Shown here: piece after piece, positions 1 through 12,523 of the stretch
Position numbering within the stretch: position 1 is the stretch's first letter
Layout of the letters: every line of letters starts with the position of its first letter
Assembly (NCBI GenBank): GCA_036852015.1
Contig: JAANDG010000236.1
Coordinates: 1-64,000 of the forward strand
Length of the DNA stretch: 64,000 nucleotides
Direction of reading: 5' to 3'
Origin: Pelodera strongyloides
Lineage: Eukaryota > Nematoda > Chromadorea > Rhabditida > Rhabditidae
Translations under genes and position numbers: made by a program
The notes under the pieces: model-generated
Seen by the model: the letters and a program-made list of their open reading frames with translations, nothing else
Databases searched by the model: none
What the model was told of the DNA's origin: nothing

Positions 1-3000
1 TTTGTCGATCAGAAGCATATAGTTTACATTATAGTTGAGTAATTCAACTATAACCTAATATGTAAGTAGTTCTTGTCTAGCTAATTTTTGAAGAAAGATT
101 TTTTTATAATTATACGATTCTAACTTTGAACATTGGCGCTAAAAAGAGATGGTGTCGCTGCGCAAACAGGACCAAGTTTATTGTAGTCATACAGTAAGCT
201 ATGGTATACGTTACTAGAATGGGAGCCCTAATTACTGATATAAAAGTGCGGAGCTTAATCTTTCTATGTATGGATAATACTATTTTATCTATAGTTCGAC
301 ATAATTCTCTTAATTCTACACATTCTATATCATAATGCATATTATTCAAATATTGGGCGCCAAAGAGTCGGCGTCGGTTTTTTTGTGACAGTTCGAGCAA
401 CGGAAAGACTGTAATTTTCGTCATTCGGTGTAGGGTTTTCATCTGTGTCTCTTACGGACTATGGGACCCTGTGCTCTATTCAAGTGTACGGTAGATCTAA
501 ATTCCTGGCTTTTCGGTTTTGTGCGTTTCTGAGATTTCGGTAGTTAGGTGTGCGAATATTAGGTGTGCGAATATTTATTGTTAGTGCCATGCAAAATGCC
601 GCACAATTTTGAAAGGGTGGATATTTGCCAAGGCCGCCCTTGACTCGCTTTGGCCGCCTCACCTGTTTTAAGACGCCTATTCATCAGACCGACTGTTTTC
701 CAACCGAGACAAAACCTTCAGCTTTCCACAAGCACAATATACAATTTCGAAGACACTCACATGTTGTTCGCTTCCTTTAATTCTTTCGTCTCCCAATCTC
801 CCCATTTATCGCGACGTTCCACCCAAGTTCGCTTTGTCCACTCATTCCTTGCAAATCTAAATAAATCCACTAAAATAATGGATTATAAACGCTAATAAAA
901 AAATGACACGTCACGCCAACATGTAGTATACCTCATTCGAAAGGCATTTTCTTGTACTGGGTTGGAATGCAAACCCCCGTCCTTCAGGGAACGAAATTCA
1001 ACGGAGAATAACGTCTGAAGTTGCGAACACACACTTCTAGTTTTCAACTTTTCATTACAAACATTGTTCGCTCTGCTGAAAACTACCATTAGCAACTTGG
1101 TTCATTGCTTTCAAGTGAAGAAATTTACTGTCAACTTTGCTCCACCAAAAGTCAGTCAAAAATAACGAAAATAACGGTTGGAAAACAAAGATAAGGTTCT
1201 CAGTTAGTAAGTTTAATGAGCTCTGTTCGATGAGCCACAAATCAAGCTTCAAAACTTTGCGGTAACACGTTTTTTTCTTCATGCGCACTTTTTATTTATC
1301 ATGTAAGGCCCCGCCCCCTTATACGCGCACTGTCTTACGATAGGTGAACGCGCAAAAATTTTTTATCACCTAAATTTTTTATCGCGTCGCAATAAAAAAA
1401 GTGGGCGCGCATTTATCGTGGCCAATGTCCATTTATCATGATAAATCTTTTTTCATTTATCAGAAGACAATGCTCTTCACTAACACGAATACAGATGTTC
1501 AGGTTGTGATGTGATGATAATTTCCTGGAACAAAAACAATCACGTATAATCCAATGAGATACATTTGAGGATAGTCAGTGCTCTCCCTGCATGCTTACAG
1601 TAGCTTTGTCTAATTACCGTAACTTAACTACCCAATTAGAGTATCTAATCACCGTAACTCCTCAGAGAGTGCCAGAGCGAACGTGAGAAACAGGGAGTAA
1701 TAAATGAGTACACACTTGCAAGTAGTATTCAGAAAATATTCTCTTTTCACTAATTAAGCTTGTATAAATCAATACATATATAGGCAAGCCTTAATTTTCC
1801 ATTCAGCGACGGCGAATTAAGAAATTAGGAATATTTTATAATCTTTATTCAATACAAACACAACCACACAATTTGACAATATACGGAAAAATCAACATTT
1901 TACAAACGTTTACTGTACTTTAAATATTTTAAAAATGGGTCCAGGTAAAACTTCAATTAACAAGCTGAAACAAAATATTAAAAAAAGGAAAATGAACTGC
2001 GTGAACACTGGTTATATGAACGCTTAAATAAAAGGTGCGATAGGAAGGAAATCACAAATTCTGAAAATGTATGCAGGACTGGAGGACTGTAGGTGGATAG
2101 CTTAATAGGAAAAAATCACATAGGAATCAAACTTAGGCTAGGACGGAGTCGATATAGGGCTCTAGTCTGCTCTACATAAGTGTAGCTCAGTAGTAGCTCA
2201 GTAATCAAGCAATAATCAATCAAAACGCAGTAGTTGATTCAACCATGGGAAACGACCCGGTTGAGCTTACGTGCAGAGATTTGGATGTTGGGCTGAAGCT
2301 TAGAACGCAGTAGGCAGGTAATATAAAATTCCTTAACATTATCTGGTATAGCTGTTAGCAACTAAACGGAAGGTTCTGGAGTAAAAACGTTTTGCTGATA
2401 TTTCTAAACTAGCGAATAAATACCGATAAATAAAGAAAATTCACTGGTGATTTACTACCCAACAATAATGGAATAAAAAGAAGGAGTGGCCGCCATTAGA
2501 GGAAATGCTGGGTACGCAACGGGACGTCTAATACTGGTGAAAGTCGGGCGAATTTAAAGAACAGAGGGAATAGAGCCATTTTACTGATAAAAGTACCAAA
2601 GAGATACGGAAAAGTGACCGATTCATGTACTTATTATAATAGGATACAACATGAAGATCAGCAATAGGACGGTCACTCGGGAGGCGGAAAAGAGCCTGTT
2701 GAGGTACTGGATCAAAGTAGCGGGCCTGGAAGGCATCCAGTTTCTCTCAGACGCCCTGACTTGATTTTTATGACAAGTGTTGGAGAGCTTTCTTCTTTAT
2801 GGGTATTGGGGGATAAAACGAGGGCGTTGTGGATTCTAAACTAGGGGGAAATGCATCGAGAAATGCATTTTGTACAACACAGTGCTCATTGAGGGACTGA
2901 TGAACTTTAAAGAGATATGAGACTTATTCGGGCAGACGTGTAATTGTTCGGTATTCGTAGTAGGTTCAGAAAGAGGTAGAAAGTCATATGTGATCGCCAG

Positions 3001-3018
3001 TAGATAGGAGTCCAAAAA
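1..3018. other. Gene-free left flank, probable 3' UTR in its right part
   Basis: No exon with family similarity, splice signals and phase agreement was found on either strand. On the minus strand a canonical AATAAA lies at 1844-1849 (TTTATT on the plus strand), so the interval from there to 3018 could be a long 3' UTR of the RGG-rich gene; that is inference, and no nearer canonical signal was obvious. Around 1365-1465 there are several TTTATC words, and a perfect 16-bp palindrome at about 1431-1446. Confidence 0.4.
1844..1849 (-). terminator. Candidate polyadenylation signal AATAAA
   Basis: Minus-strand AATAAA about 1.17 kb beyond the stop codon of the RGG-rich gene. It would imply a long 3' UTR; a weaker variant signal nearer the stop cannot be excluded. 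Confidence 0.3.
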
Positions 3019-6000
3019 CTACTCTTCCTCCTTCTCGGGTGTCGCATCCTTACTTGATTCAGTTGATGAGACCTAAATCAATAAGGTTAACTAAAAATTA
3101 TTATCTCTTTACAAAGCGAACCAGAATAAGCAGGAATAAAACACTTCAGGCAAACGGCTTGTTCTCAGCTTCTGTTTCTGTTTGTGAATTGTACATTCTC
3201 TGTAAAACATGGAGAACATGAACTATGCCTCCTGGTTAACATAGAACTTTAGACAAACGCAAATCAATCTACATGATAACTAAAGTTGAACACGCACGCT
3301 ACTAAATATGTTATTTCTTGTTTTTATGTTGTCATTCTTCGTTTCATTTTTACAATTTTATACACCTCGTGAGAAGCGGAGCCTCTTGGATGTGCAGCCT
3401 GCGCGCGTGTTTATCTCTTTTCCATTTAGTTTACCTTTAAAACAGTTTCTGCTTTAAATAAAGAGTTTAACATACCCTATAAAACAGGTAGACATGTCTA
3501 CATACAAAGCAACCGTCCCACCTTCTCCTCCGCTTTCTCGGTGACCTCTTCAGGAGCCTCCTTATGCTCTTCCTCCTCCACTTCCTTGTGCTCAACGTCA
3601 GATCCATGACTGACATCTTCGTGCTCCTCGCCCTCAGCATGCTCCTCGTCTTCACTTGCCGCCTTTGTCTCGTCCTATAAATCACAGCAGTCACCACATA
3701 AATAATCAAACTAGTAAACATAAAAACAGGAAAATATGTCATTGTGTTATCGTATACCGACAGGATATCAAATGTCTACCTTCTCACTAGATGCTCCTCT
3801 TTCCTCCGAAGCCTTCTTTCCTCCTCTTCCACGTCCAGAAGTGTTCAATCGGTAACCTCCACGGCCGCGCATTGGCCTCAAAGCTCCGGGAAGCATGTGG
3901 GGCAGCTAAAACAGCAGACTGATAGAGAAAGGTATGGTAGGATATGGCATGCATAACTTCATAATTGTACAATCAAACGTACAGGTACTTGCGTGAACGG
4001 CACGGGTGGGAAACACGGAACACACATCTCAGCATCCAACCAGCTATTCTTGAATCTGAAAGTGAAAAAAATGAGATCATCGAATCTTTTAATCAATGAC
4101 TTGATGCCACGGCGGGCATGAAAAAAATTAAGATCCAAGTTAAGAAAAGCAAGCTAACGACGAAACAACCGCGGGGAACACTCACTTTGAATCCTGTATC
4201 GCTGGTCGTGGGATCATTGGTGGGATGGGAGCGCCAGGGGCCATGAACGGCGGTGGGTTCATCATGGGTTGGCAGGGAGGAGGACCTCCACGGAACATCA
4301 TAGGATGGACGGGAGGACCAGGAGGCATCTGGGGCATCATTGCGCCGCGCGGCATCATAATGCCACCGCGACCGCGGTATGGGCCGCGGAAGTCATGTGG
4401 GCCGCCTGGATGCATACCTTGACCCATGTCACCCTAAACAAGAAACAATGAGAAGGTATCTTCGGTATACAGCGAGTAGACTAGCGATCAAGTTGCCTAG
4501 GTTGCAGATGGGACCATCAACGTACATCATGCATTCCGTTGGGGTATCTCCTTGGCCCATTGTAACGTCCTTGCATGTCACCACGCTGATGTTGCATTTG
4601 ACCACCATTCTGAAATAAATTTATTTTGAAACGGCTGGGATAAACCAAACACACCTAATAAACATTACTCACCACCTCTAGTACGATAATCGAACCTTTA
4701 AAAAAAAACAGTACACTAAAGAGAAAATACACACATATGTATGAATAATGAAATTACATGGCGGCTGAAATGGAATTTATTAAATAGTAGTTTGGTTAAC
4801 TTGTGCATTTTACTATTCAAGTGTCCGACACGCACCTCTCCGTTGTCTCCATTATCCCGCATTCCTCGTCCGCTGCCGCGTGGTCCACCACGCATTCCAC
4901 GACTACCGCCAACGCCTCCCATACGTCCTCCACGAACGTCAACCGGCTCAGGGCGGTCAGTGGGACTCCTCTCGAATCTGAGCAAAAATAGGTTAAATGT
5001 ATTATCAGAAATAATCACATTAAGACAGTGGATCCTATTCTATCCGAATGTGGCCCGGAAGTGATAAAGTTTTGTGTGCCGTTTGAATTAGGAAGTCACT
5101 GAGAACGATTTAGGAACTAAGTGAGATTTAGAGAAAGAGAAGAGCGAGAGACTGCATTTATATTCAACATCAGATATTCCTACTTGGGGTTCTCGGCTCT
5201 GTCCTTGGCTCCCTGGGCTTTCCTCAGCCTCTCTTCCCATGTCAGCTCTCGAGGTTCCTCTCGCTGTCGGCGTTCTCGCTCCTCTCGTTTCTTATCGCGA
5301 TCTGACTAAAAAAAAGTAATTTAAACCCCAGCCCGAACCTTCCACCGAACAGACTTCATAATGAGAGTAAAAGAAGAAGATTCAAAAGAACATATTCATA
5401 AAAAAGAGAAACAATCAACGTGTCGCCCACCTTATCATTGGCGGCGGTGAGATTCGGCCAATGTTGCGATGCGAGTTGGGCATTTTGGGGTTGTTGTTGC
5501 TGTTGATGTTGTTGTTGTTGTTGTTGTTGTTGTTGCGCTTGATCCTGTCCAGTCGCACCCCAGGCATTGGAAGTCATATCATATGACTACACAATTAGAC
5601 ATTAGAAAGAGAATTTCAGTGCGGAGAATATCGTACAAATTCTTTGCTTTATGGAGAAATAAACGCAGCTAGATCATTACGTACAAGAAAATAAAAGCGA
5701 ATATAATACCTTTTCTGAAACACTCATTTTGTTGAATTGATCAATTGCCTGGTTGGTAGCCTGCGCGTAGGCGGCTTGCTGATTTTCTTGCATGCTCTAA
5801 ATTCACACGGTTTTACATTTGACCGTTCGTATATAATAAAGTGGTGTTGAAAACAGACTTCTCCTGCATCTTTAAATGTTCTAAGCATGCAAAGAATCTT
5901 AGAATGGAGTAAATATAAGGCTTCGTCGTATTTTTTAGCATTCTGGATCTTAGCATGAAAGTTGTCGATTTACACACTTGATGGAGGCAAACTCATGGTA

Positions 6001-8038
6001 CGCAAGTCATTTTGGTCAAATTGTTCTCACCTGTTCGGGATTGTTCCACTGTCCAAATGAGTCCATACCACCAACGGCGGACGTTGCTCCCTATAATAGA
6101 CAAAATAATGTTCAAGAATCAGCGACGTGAAAACGTCCTACTAAGCACCTTATACAGCGTACTGTGTAATTAAGGTCAGTAAAGTTTCTCTTGGGCTTTT
6201 CAAAAGATGCTGGTGGAAAATATTTAGTCTCAAAGAGAATGGGAGGCTAATGTATGGCTACTGAAAGGAAAGACAACATCATTCTGATGTGTGAAACGGG
6301 CGGTGACGATTGTCTTAAATGGGTGCCGTGCGCGTGATGATTAATGGTGTGTACTAATCAACACAGAATGGGGACCGAGGTCCCGCCATATAGACAGAAA
6401 TGAAAATACAATCAAAGACGGGGAATGAGCACAACTGAAATAAGGATTCTCTATGCTACTGAAGATAAACTCCACCGCTGTTTTGTATATTGCGAGCCAA
6501 GAAGAAAGTGAATTAGGAAATAACACAAAATTCATAGAAAAGAACAGGAGGCAAAGTTAACAAAGAAAGTTGCGGCACGTTTGTGGCGTGTCACGAAAGT
6601 TGTGGCAAGTGGCACGTACATAGAATAAGACTGCTTTCCCGCCTGTCCCGCCGAACAGGTTAAGAAGAGAGGATAGTGATGTGGTCTGATTAAATAGTTC
6701 AGTTGTAGTGACATCTCATAACAGGACGGTCTGCCTACAGGAGTGTACTTAAGGTACCTCGCGTTTCTCCTGTATATCAGGGGCAACAGTCGATGTTCGG
6801 CTTACCCAAGTGGCCGTATAAGCAGCCGAAGATTGGGCAGAGGACGCTTCGAGAACAGACAAACCACTACCTGAAAATACGAACCTTTAAATAAGAATCA
6901 AGATTATGAACAAACATTTTCTTTGTGCAGAGACTTGAATCGATTTGATGTATAATAAATATTACAATAATACGATGGGACATGACAGCACAGCAACGGG
7001 GAAATAGTATCAAATGCAGGATTCGAAACAAAACGGGCATATGATTATGTAAATTTGCGCTTGCACTCTCGCTCTCGTGTGAATGGGCGGGGCTAAGCGG
7101 GCAACATAATGGGTTTGATGTGGGATGTGTCAGACAATCGTTTGCTCATTTGCTTCAGTTCTATAACGCTTGTTTTTGTTACTTGTTGCACTTAAGCCGT
7201 ACCCTTGAGTATTATACTTTGTTGTTATTCTTCAAGTAGAATAAAAGTTTTACATGGCAATGTCTGATCAAAAGTTTTGAGTGCCAGAAACCACACTGAC
7301 AGTAACTCACCCGGATAGGTTTCCTCTCGTTTGCCGACTTGCTGAGGGGGTGGTCGGCTGTAGTTTGGAGGGGGCGCTCCTGGGTTGAAAGTCAGGTCCC
7401 GGTTGTCTGGCTGAAAGTATTTTTATTAACAAGTACTCAAGCATGGGCTCTGCAAACAGCATGGCAAGTACGTAATTTACATTATACTTGCGAAACGACT
7501 ACTTGCGAAACGTTAAAAAAAACCTGCCTGCTGGACTTGTGTGTATCCGTACACGTGAGCAGCCTGCTGTTGACCCGGCTGAATGTAACTGGTGGGGGCA
7601 GCGTAAGCCTGGGCAGTGTAGGCGACGTGCTGCTAAAGTTTAGGGTAATAATATATTGTTAAACAAATTTTACTAACCCTGTGCGCACTTTTCATTGCAA
7701 TGTCAACTTTCCCTGAAACAGAACGCCCATTTTAACTTCAACTTTTAATTTCAAATCGGTTAGGATAATCGTTGATAATCACTTTCGTGGTGTTATATAT
7801 ATCCTTCGCTCTTGGAAAAATATTTAATATGTAGTAAATTAGTCACGACTGATCATAGGCAACATTGCAAATATCACATAAATAAATGGCATGAAAGGAA
7901 GTTTACCTGCGGGAAGGTGTTTGTGGCGACGTAGGCTGCGGCCGGCTGCTGTCTGTAATACTCGGCGTTGTCGTAGCTGGGCACCCCAAAAGCTGCAGCA
8001 CCTCCGTATGCAGCTGCCTTCTCAGCGTATGTGGACAT
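3019..8038 (-). CDS. RGG/Gln/Pro-Met-rich low-complexity protein, likely RNA-associated, family unknown
   Basis: Fifteen exons in one continuous phase encode 568 residues: 7907-8038, 7524-7632, 7311-7406, 6806-6870, 6031-6090, 5710-5796, 5431-5586, 5184-5305, 4836-4977, 4526-4609, 4186-4433, 3983-4055, 3780-3905, 3522-3674, 3019-3072. Order of regions: Ala/Tyr/Gln-rich head (1-183), poly-Gln run (about 200-220), charged segment with ELTWEERLRKAQGAKDR (236-275), Gly/Arg block with GGRMGG and RGGPRGSGRG (about 290-320), Met/Pro/Gly-rich block with PYRGRGG and MMPQMPPGPP (352-433), a more ordered-looking patch SWLDAEMCVPCFPPVPF (about 437-453), second RGRGG block (about 470-490), acidic Glu-rich tail (501-568). 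RGG and prion-like composition is typical of RNA-binding or granule proteins, but I see no RRM, KH or zinc finger, so RNA association is inferred. Exon 3 uses the second of two tandem acceptors to keep phase; the start follows a TTCTAG acceptor by 22 nt. Confidence 0.82.
5491..5535 (-). repeat. CAA/CAG repeat encoding poly-glutamine
   Basis: Interrupted triplet run (GTTGTTG on the plus strand, broken by GCT and GAT) inside exon 7 of the RGG-rich gene. It encodes the Gln tract with one His interruption and is a candidate length-polymorphic site. Confidence 0.9.
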
Positions 8039-8054
8039 CCTCTCACTTCAGATA

Positions 8055-8061
8055 TCCAATC
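8055..8061 (-). promoter_or_regulatory. Candidate trans-splice acceptor, RGG-rich gene
   Basis: Minus-strand TTGTTCTAG ends 22 nt before the start codon. No convincing partner donor was seen upstream, so spliced-leader addition is likely; a distant 5' UTR exon is the alternative. Confidence 0.45.
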
Positions 8062-9057
8062 TAGAACAAACAGAGATATAAGACAGTTACTCCTTTGTCT
8101 TCCGAGCTAGTACTTATAGTCGTAAAGTTGTATACCGTGTAAGTATTTCCTAAACTAGTATTACAACATGCTTACCACACTAATAAAACAAAGAACAATA
8201 TAATGTGAAACGCACCACAAAGTAACCCAGAGTTGAGGTGACTCCTTACGACAATCAGCAGAAGCCAATGCCGTCGGTCCTAAAATTTATTGTTTTGTTT
8301 TCTTTATTATTGGATAATCCCAGTGATGTTTTTTTTTATCAAAACTGGAGTTTGTACTTTCCTTGGCATCTCGAAAAAAGGTGAATCAACATTCATAAAA
8401 AAAGAAAGCTATATGATTTGCATAAAGCATAGCGAATGAATACATAAATAGACAAGCCAATTATAAAAAGAAAATTGGTGATTAAATGAAGCAATCAGAA
8501 ACGGAGATGTGAATCATTTGCAAAAAAAAATGGATTATGTTAATAGTGTGAGTTTATTTATGTTTCATGTTTTCAAAAATAAACACAGGTCAAATCACCA
8601 TTAGTCAAATCAAGGGGTCAAACTATTTCTAATTTGATGCAGGGAGTGTTCGAGAAGTGCGTCAAACCAGTTGTGAGTCAGTGAATGCACCGCCCGTATT
8701 GGCAGGTGTGTAGCAAACAGGGGACACCGCTCATACCAAAGGTGCCTTGTTCACGCTAAACTATAGACATTGCGAGTCGGAAGGAGCCTAGGCAAAATAA
8801 ATAATTTTAGAAATGAAGCATATCATTTTAATAATATAGGTTTATTGAGCATTGTTCGAATTTGGCGCCAAAACCCAGTGTGCGCACAAGGTGAGCGCTT
8901 AAATCTTCGGCCGAACTTCACCGAGTGGGGTTCTCTTTTGTAGTTGGGGAAGTTTCCACCTTATCGTAGTGAACATTTTTGAACACATTGATTTTTTCGT
9001 GTGTAGGATGGAAGCGAGGTGCGTTTTTTAGTTTCCGAAGAAGACACAACAAGTCCA

Positions 9058-9125
9058 GTGGTGTAGTAGACAGTGCTCTCGGTTAGTAGTGAAGAAGTCA
9101 CTGGATCGAGTCCCGCCACAGTGTA
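9058..9125 (+). repeat. tRNA-like segment, possible SINE or tRNA pseudogene
   Basis: The segment starts AGTGGTGTAGTAGACAG, which resembles a tRNA D-arm/A box, and about 45 bases later has GGATCGAGTCC, a close match to the B-box consensus GGTTCGANTCC, followed by CCGCCAC that can pair with the GTGG at the start. A normal anticodon stem-loop is not evident, so it is not called as a functional tRNA. Flanking poly-A or target duplications were not resolved. Confidence 0.35.
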
Positions 9126-10600
9126 TCTTTGCACTTTTTGCTCCAGGATAAAAGGAAAGAAACATTATTATTCTTGGGTGCAATATAGTAGAAATTACGT
9201 GAATGACGTTCACAATTGCATCGTTAGCAATTAATGAAGAATTTGCTGTTGGAAAATCAGGTTGTAAGGTTGTGACGTGAAGAAACGTAGCAATCGGATC
9301 TAAGTGGTGTGTTTCACTCATTTAAAAATTGAATACGCAAAGACAACGTTGTGACCATCTTTTAAACTGTTCTAAGTTGATCAACTAACAAATTGGTCAT
9401 AAATAAAAAATTGAACAATTAAATTGCTATAAGGAAATATGTATTATTCGTCGTAAATAACGGCTGCTACTTCGCTATGGTAAATCAACCATATGTACCC
9501 GATGAATGATGAACTGTGGTACTGAATTGTTTATTTGCTGGGATGAAAAGCTGGTGTGACACGATATTTATTTCCAATGGTCAGTATACCCGTATTCAAC
9601 TTATGTTGTGTAAATCTGAATATTTACAATTACAGCGCATAAAAGCCGGGGCGACATGAAGCGAACACAGACAAATATGCTGCGAATTATCATTAGCCCT
9701 GTGCTTTATAATGTTCCGGGTATTTGTTCACAAAGTGCCATGTGTTTCGTAAATAAGGCTCGAATACCATGAATTTGTAGGACTGCAAAGGTTTTATACC
9801 GTCCTCTGGCTAGTTCACCTTTAGTATTAGTTACCGTTACGTTTGTATTTGGGAGTGATGACATATGCGGCCAACTTATTTTGATCGTACCAACATTTTT
9901 TTAATTCTGGAACAGTGCGAGACCCCGATGACTGCTCTTTATCAAGTGTTGACAGGCAATTCGCTGTGGGACCGTCAAATATTGAAGTTAAACTCTATTT
10001 CAAACGAACCTTAAATTCTATGAAGAAATTTTGATTATTTATAGATACCGGGCTTGTACTTCCCCGTTCCTACTTTCCGTATATTGGTTATTATCTTTTA
10101 ATGCTTTCAGTAGGCAACGAGCTCAGAATTTTCGTCTCGCACTTTTATTCTCCTTATTTAGGCGCTGTATTCTATGTATTATTTAATAATATAAAAAAAG
10201 ACTCACAATAAAAATTCAGTAGGTGGACTTACCATTAGTGATATACCGTTATTCACTCAACCAAACGAAAGTTTTTGCCCTTGTTTATTACTCTTACGAA
10301 CAGTTTTCCCCAACCCCTTTGTGTTGCGTCATCAGCTGACGTGTATGTTTAGTACAGAAGGTAAACGACCTTTTTTGTTCTTCTTACTATAGGCCTTGCA
10401 GCGAATTTACTTTCTTGTTGATCTTTATTCAATTGTGTTATGCGTATCCTTGCTTCCACGTTTTCCACCGCATGATATTTTTATGCGTGCCTCCGTCGTC
10501 GGTAGACTATTTAGTGTATTGATTGGCGCACATACAAACATTATAATTGTGAGAAAAGTTATTTTTCGTTGTTCACCAATACATACGCTTTCAGTTGTCC

Positions 10601-10609
10601 GCTTTTCAG
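10601..10609 (+). promoter_or_regulatory. Candidate trans-splice acceptor, PAP2 gene
   Basis: GCTTTTCAG ends 12 nt before the chosen start codon, a strong nematode 3' splice site without an obvious upstream donor. Confidence 0.5.
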
Positions 10610-10621
10610 GGTTGTTTGAAA

Positions 10622-12377
10622 ATGATAACAACAAAAGAGATACTGAACGTGCTAGTGGATGTGGACGCCGTACTTTCAAGAATTCTTCTGTTTCCCGAAT
10701 ACATTAGGCCTTATCTGTTCGCCATTGAGTGGTGAGTTTTGAATAGTCACACACTTTACTCCAATATTGATAAATTAGGCGCAGTTGTAATTAACGTGAC
10801 GCTAACTAATACTGGATTTTTTTCACTGATTACTTGCTCTTAACAAATATAATTAGTTCAAAAAAGAATAGCTAGCTTGCTACTCAAGCTATACACTTTC
10901 AATTGAGAGCATTTTTTTCCATCTTCTAGGATTACTTTGGATTTTTGGACCGTCGTCTAGTTTAGAATAAATTGTCTGCGCAAGTATGCGCGCTTGTAAT
11001 TGAGCATTTGTAAATTGAATTCAAGTAAAACATTGCTTTACTTTTAGGACCGTGCATGGAATCCCTTGGCTGATATTCGCCTTCATGGGGACGACAGTGT
11101 CGATGACTCGACCATGGAGTCTGGAAATACAACACAATTTTGTCATCCTCACCTTTGGTCAGTTGAAATGAGTGACGTTTCAGAAATTTGAGTGATTCGT
11201 CATTTGGACGAAAAGAAGAAATCAATGTTTATACATTTTTACAGCCAATGAATATCCATATTATAGGATTACTTCTCGACCTAATATTGGTGGGAGTCCT
11301 CAAGGTAGGGATACAGCGCCGTCGACCACCTACCAATATTGATGACGGGGTGAGAGAATAACAAGTTTATTACATGAGAAGCCGAATCCATGGAATTAGA
11401 TAAACTGCACATGTAAGAAAAGTAACAAAGATCCAACATATGCAAGTTAAATATCACATTTTTGCTATACTTTAGGTGCTTGAGGCTCCAATCGCCGATC
11501 AGTTCAGTTTTCCATCTGGACACTCATCCAGGGCAGCCATGCTCGTTGTTTTGCTGTACGTTTTATTTTTAATTGTTTCATGAGTTATTATACATAAAAT
11601 ACGGTAGCTTATGGTTAGAACGACCAATTATTGCGTCTTGAGACCGATTGATACCTATCAATTAAACTTCACATTCCGTTAAATATTTATTAGTGATGCT
11701 GCGTAAGGATGTTTAGGACGGTTGCGTTTCATTCTTATACTTGCAGATTGTAATATGGTAGCTTGGACTAATTTACCGTAACAGTCTGAACTTATTGTAA
11801 TTTAAGATTCCAGGCAGCGTGTCTTGCCATCAGCTAACATCCCGGCAAGCTTACTTCTTCTGCTTATTGGAACATCTAGGATATCTATGGGAAGGCACTA
11901 TTTGAGCGATGTTCTCGCGGGTGAGTTCAAATCGTATTTTGCTCTTTGAATACAGAGAACAACGCCGTAGTCATCGGCACGTTTTTTGTCTGAAGAGCTT
12001 TTAAAAGCAATACTTATAAAGGTGTATATAAAAATATCTATATCTATTTCCTGCATGTTGTGCTGAGGCAGTTTGCTGAATAACACAGTGTCAGGCTCAG
12101 GCTGCGCCATCGGCATTGTCAGGCCTTTTCTTCATGGAATCGTTTTGTAATTGTCTCAGACAATTGCATCAAATACCGCGCGAGAAACTGGGCCCCTTAA
12201 ATTAGTCTCATTGTTAGTGTTTCAAATGAAGAGTGTAGTATATGTACAAAATCATAAAATAATTGCTCAGGCTTCGCTCTCGGCTGGCTCGAAGGAGAAC
12301 TGGCCGTCCGTCTGCCCGGACCCTTCACTTCGTGGATTCGGCGTTCAATTTTCCACATGTCGTTGAAGAATCTATGA
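10622..12377 (+). CDS. PAP2-superfamily lipid phosphatase, polyisoprenoid diphosphate phosphatase-like (PLPP6 type)
   Basis: Six exons, 198 residues: 10622-10731, 11048-11157, 11267-11349, 11476-11555, 11814-11920, 12271-12377. All three PAP2 phosphatase signatures are intact: K-x6-RP at residues 86-94 (KVGIQRRRP), PSGH at 114-117 inside FSFPSGHSSRA, and SR-x5-H-x3-D at 149-160 (SRISMGRHYLSD) carrying the nucleophile-type His156 and its Asp. Hydrophobic stretches around 50-60, 74-85 and 138-147 fit a multi-pass ER-type membrane enzyme that dephosphorylates lipid or isoprenoid phosphates. The PSGH context and short length resemble PLPP6 rather than the longer six-helix LPPs; the subfamily is inferred. 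The last exon was chosen because LAG-FALGWLEGEL continues the family pattern and a poly(A) signal follows; another phase-compatible exon lies at 12089-12150. No neighbour shares an operon with it. Confidence 0.9.
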
Positions 12378-12517
12378 TAGCATCGAATGCACTACCCATC
12401 CTTAAATGCCCGTTTTGCCAGAGGGTTTTGCCAGAGGGACCTTGGTGAAATGTGTCCTATTCTTTCTCATGTACTAGCAGATGTTTTGCAATAACACTGT
12501 CCGTTATAACACTAGAA

Positions 12518-12523
12518 AATAAA
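12518..12523 (+). terminator. Polyadenylation signal AATAAA, PAP2 gene
   Basis: Canonical hexamer about 140 nt past the PAP2 stop codon, well placed for a short nematode 3' UTR. Confidence 0.6.

Larger units (their letters stand above)
8062..10609. other. Divergent intergenic region
   Basis: Separates the minus-strand RGG-rich gene from the plus-strand PAP2 gene, so it should hold both promoters. No exon was supported. It contains a tRNA-like segment near 9058-9125 and otherwise AT-rich unique-looking sequence. Confidence 0.6.

Noticed and set aside
4670..4697. Mini-exon in the RGG-rich gene reading FDYRTRGG on the minus strand
   Set aside because: It has flanking splice sites but does not fit the phase; joining 4836 directly to 4609 is in frame and continues the composition.
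10396..10707. Open frame overlapping PAP2 exon 1 in another frame
   Set aside because: It is out of frame with the phosphatase and crosses the trans-splice acceptor; a shadow of exon 1.
12089..12150. Last exon of the PAP2 gene at this position
   Set aside because: In phase, but the exon at 12271 matches the family better and has a poly(A) signal after it; kept only as a possible alternative.
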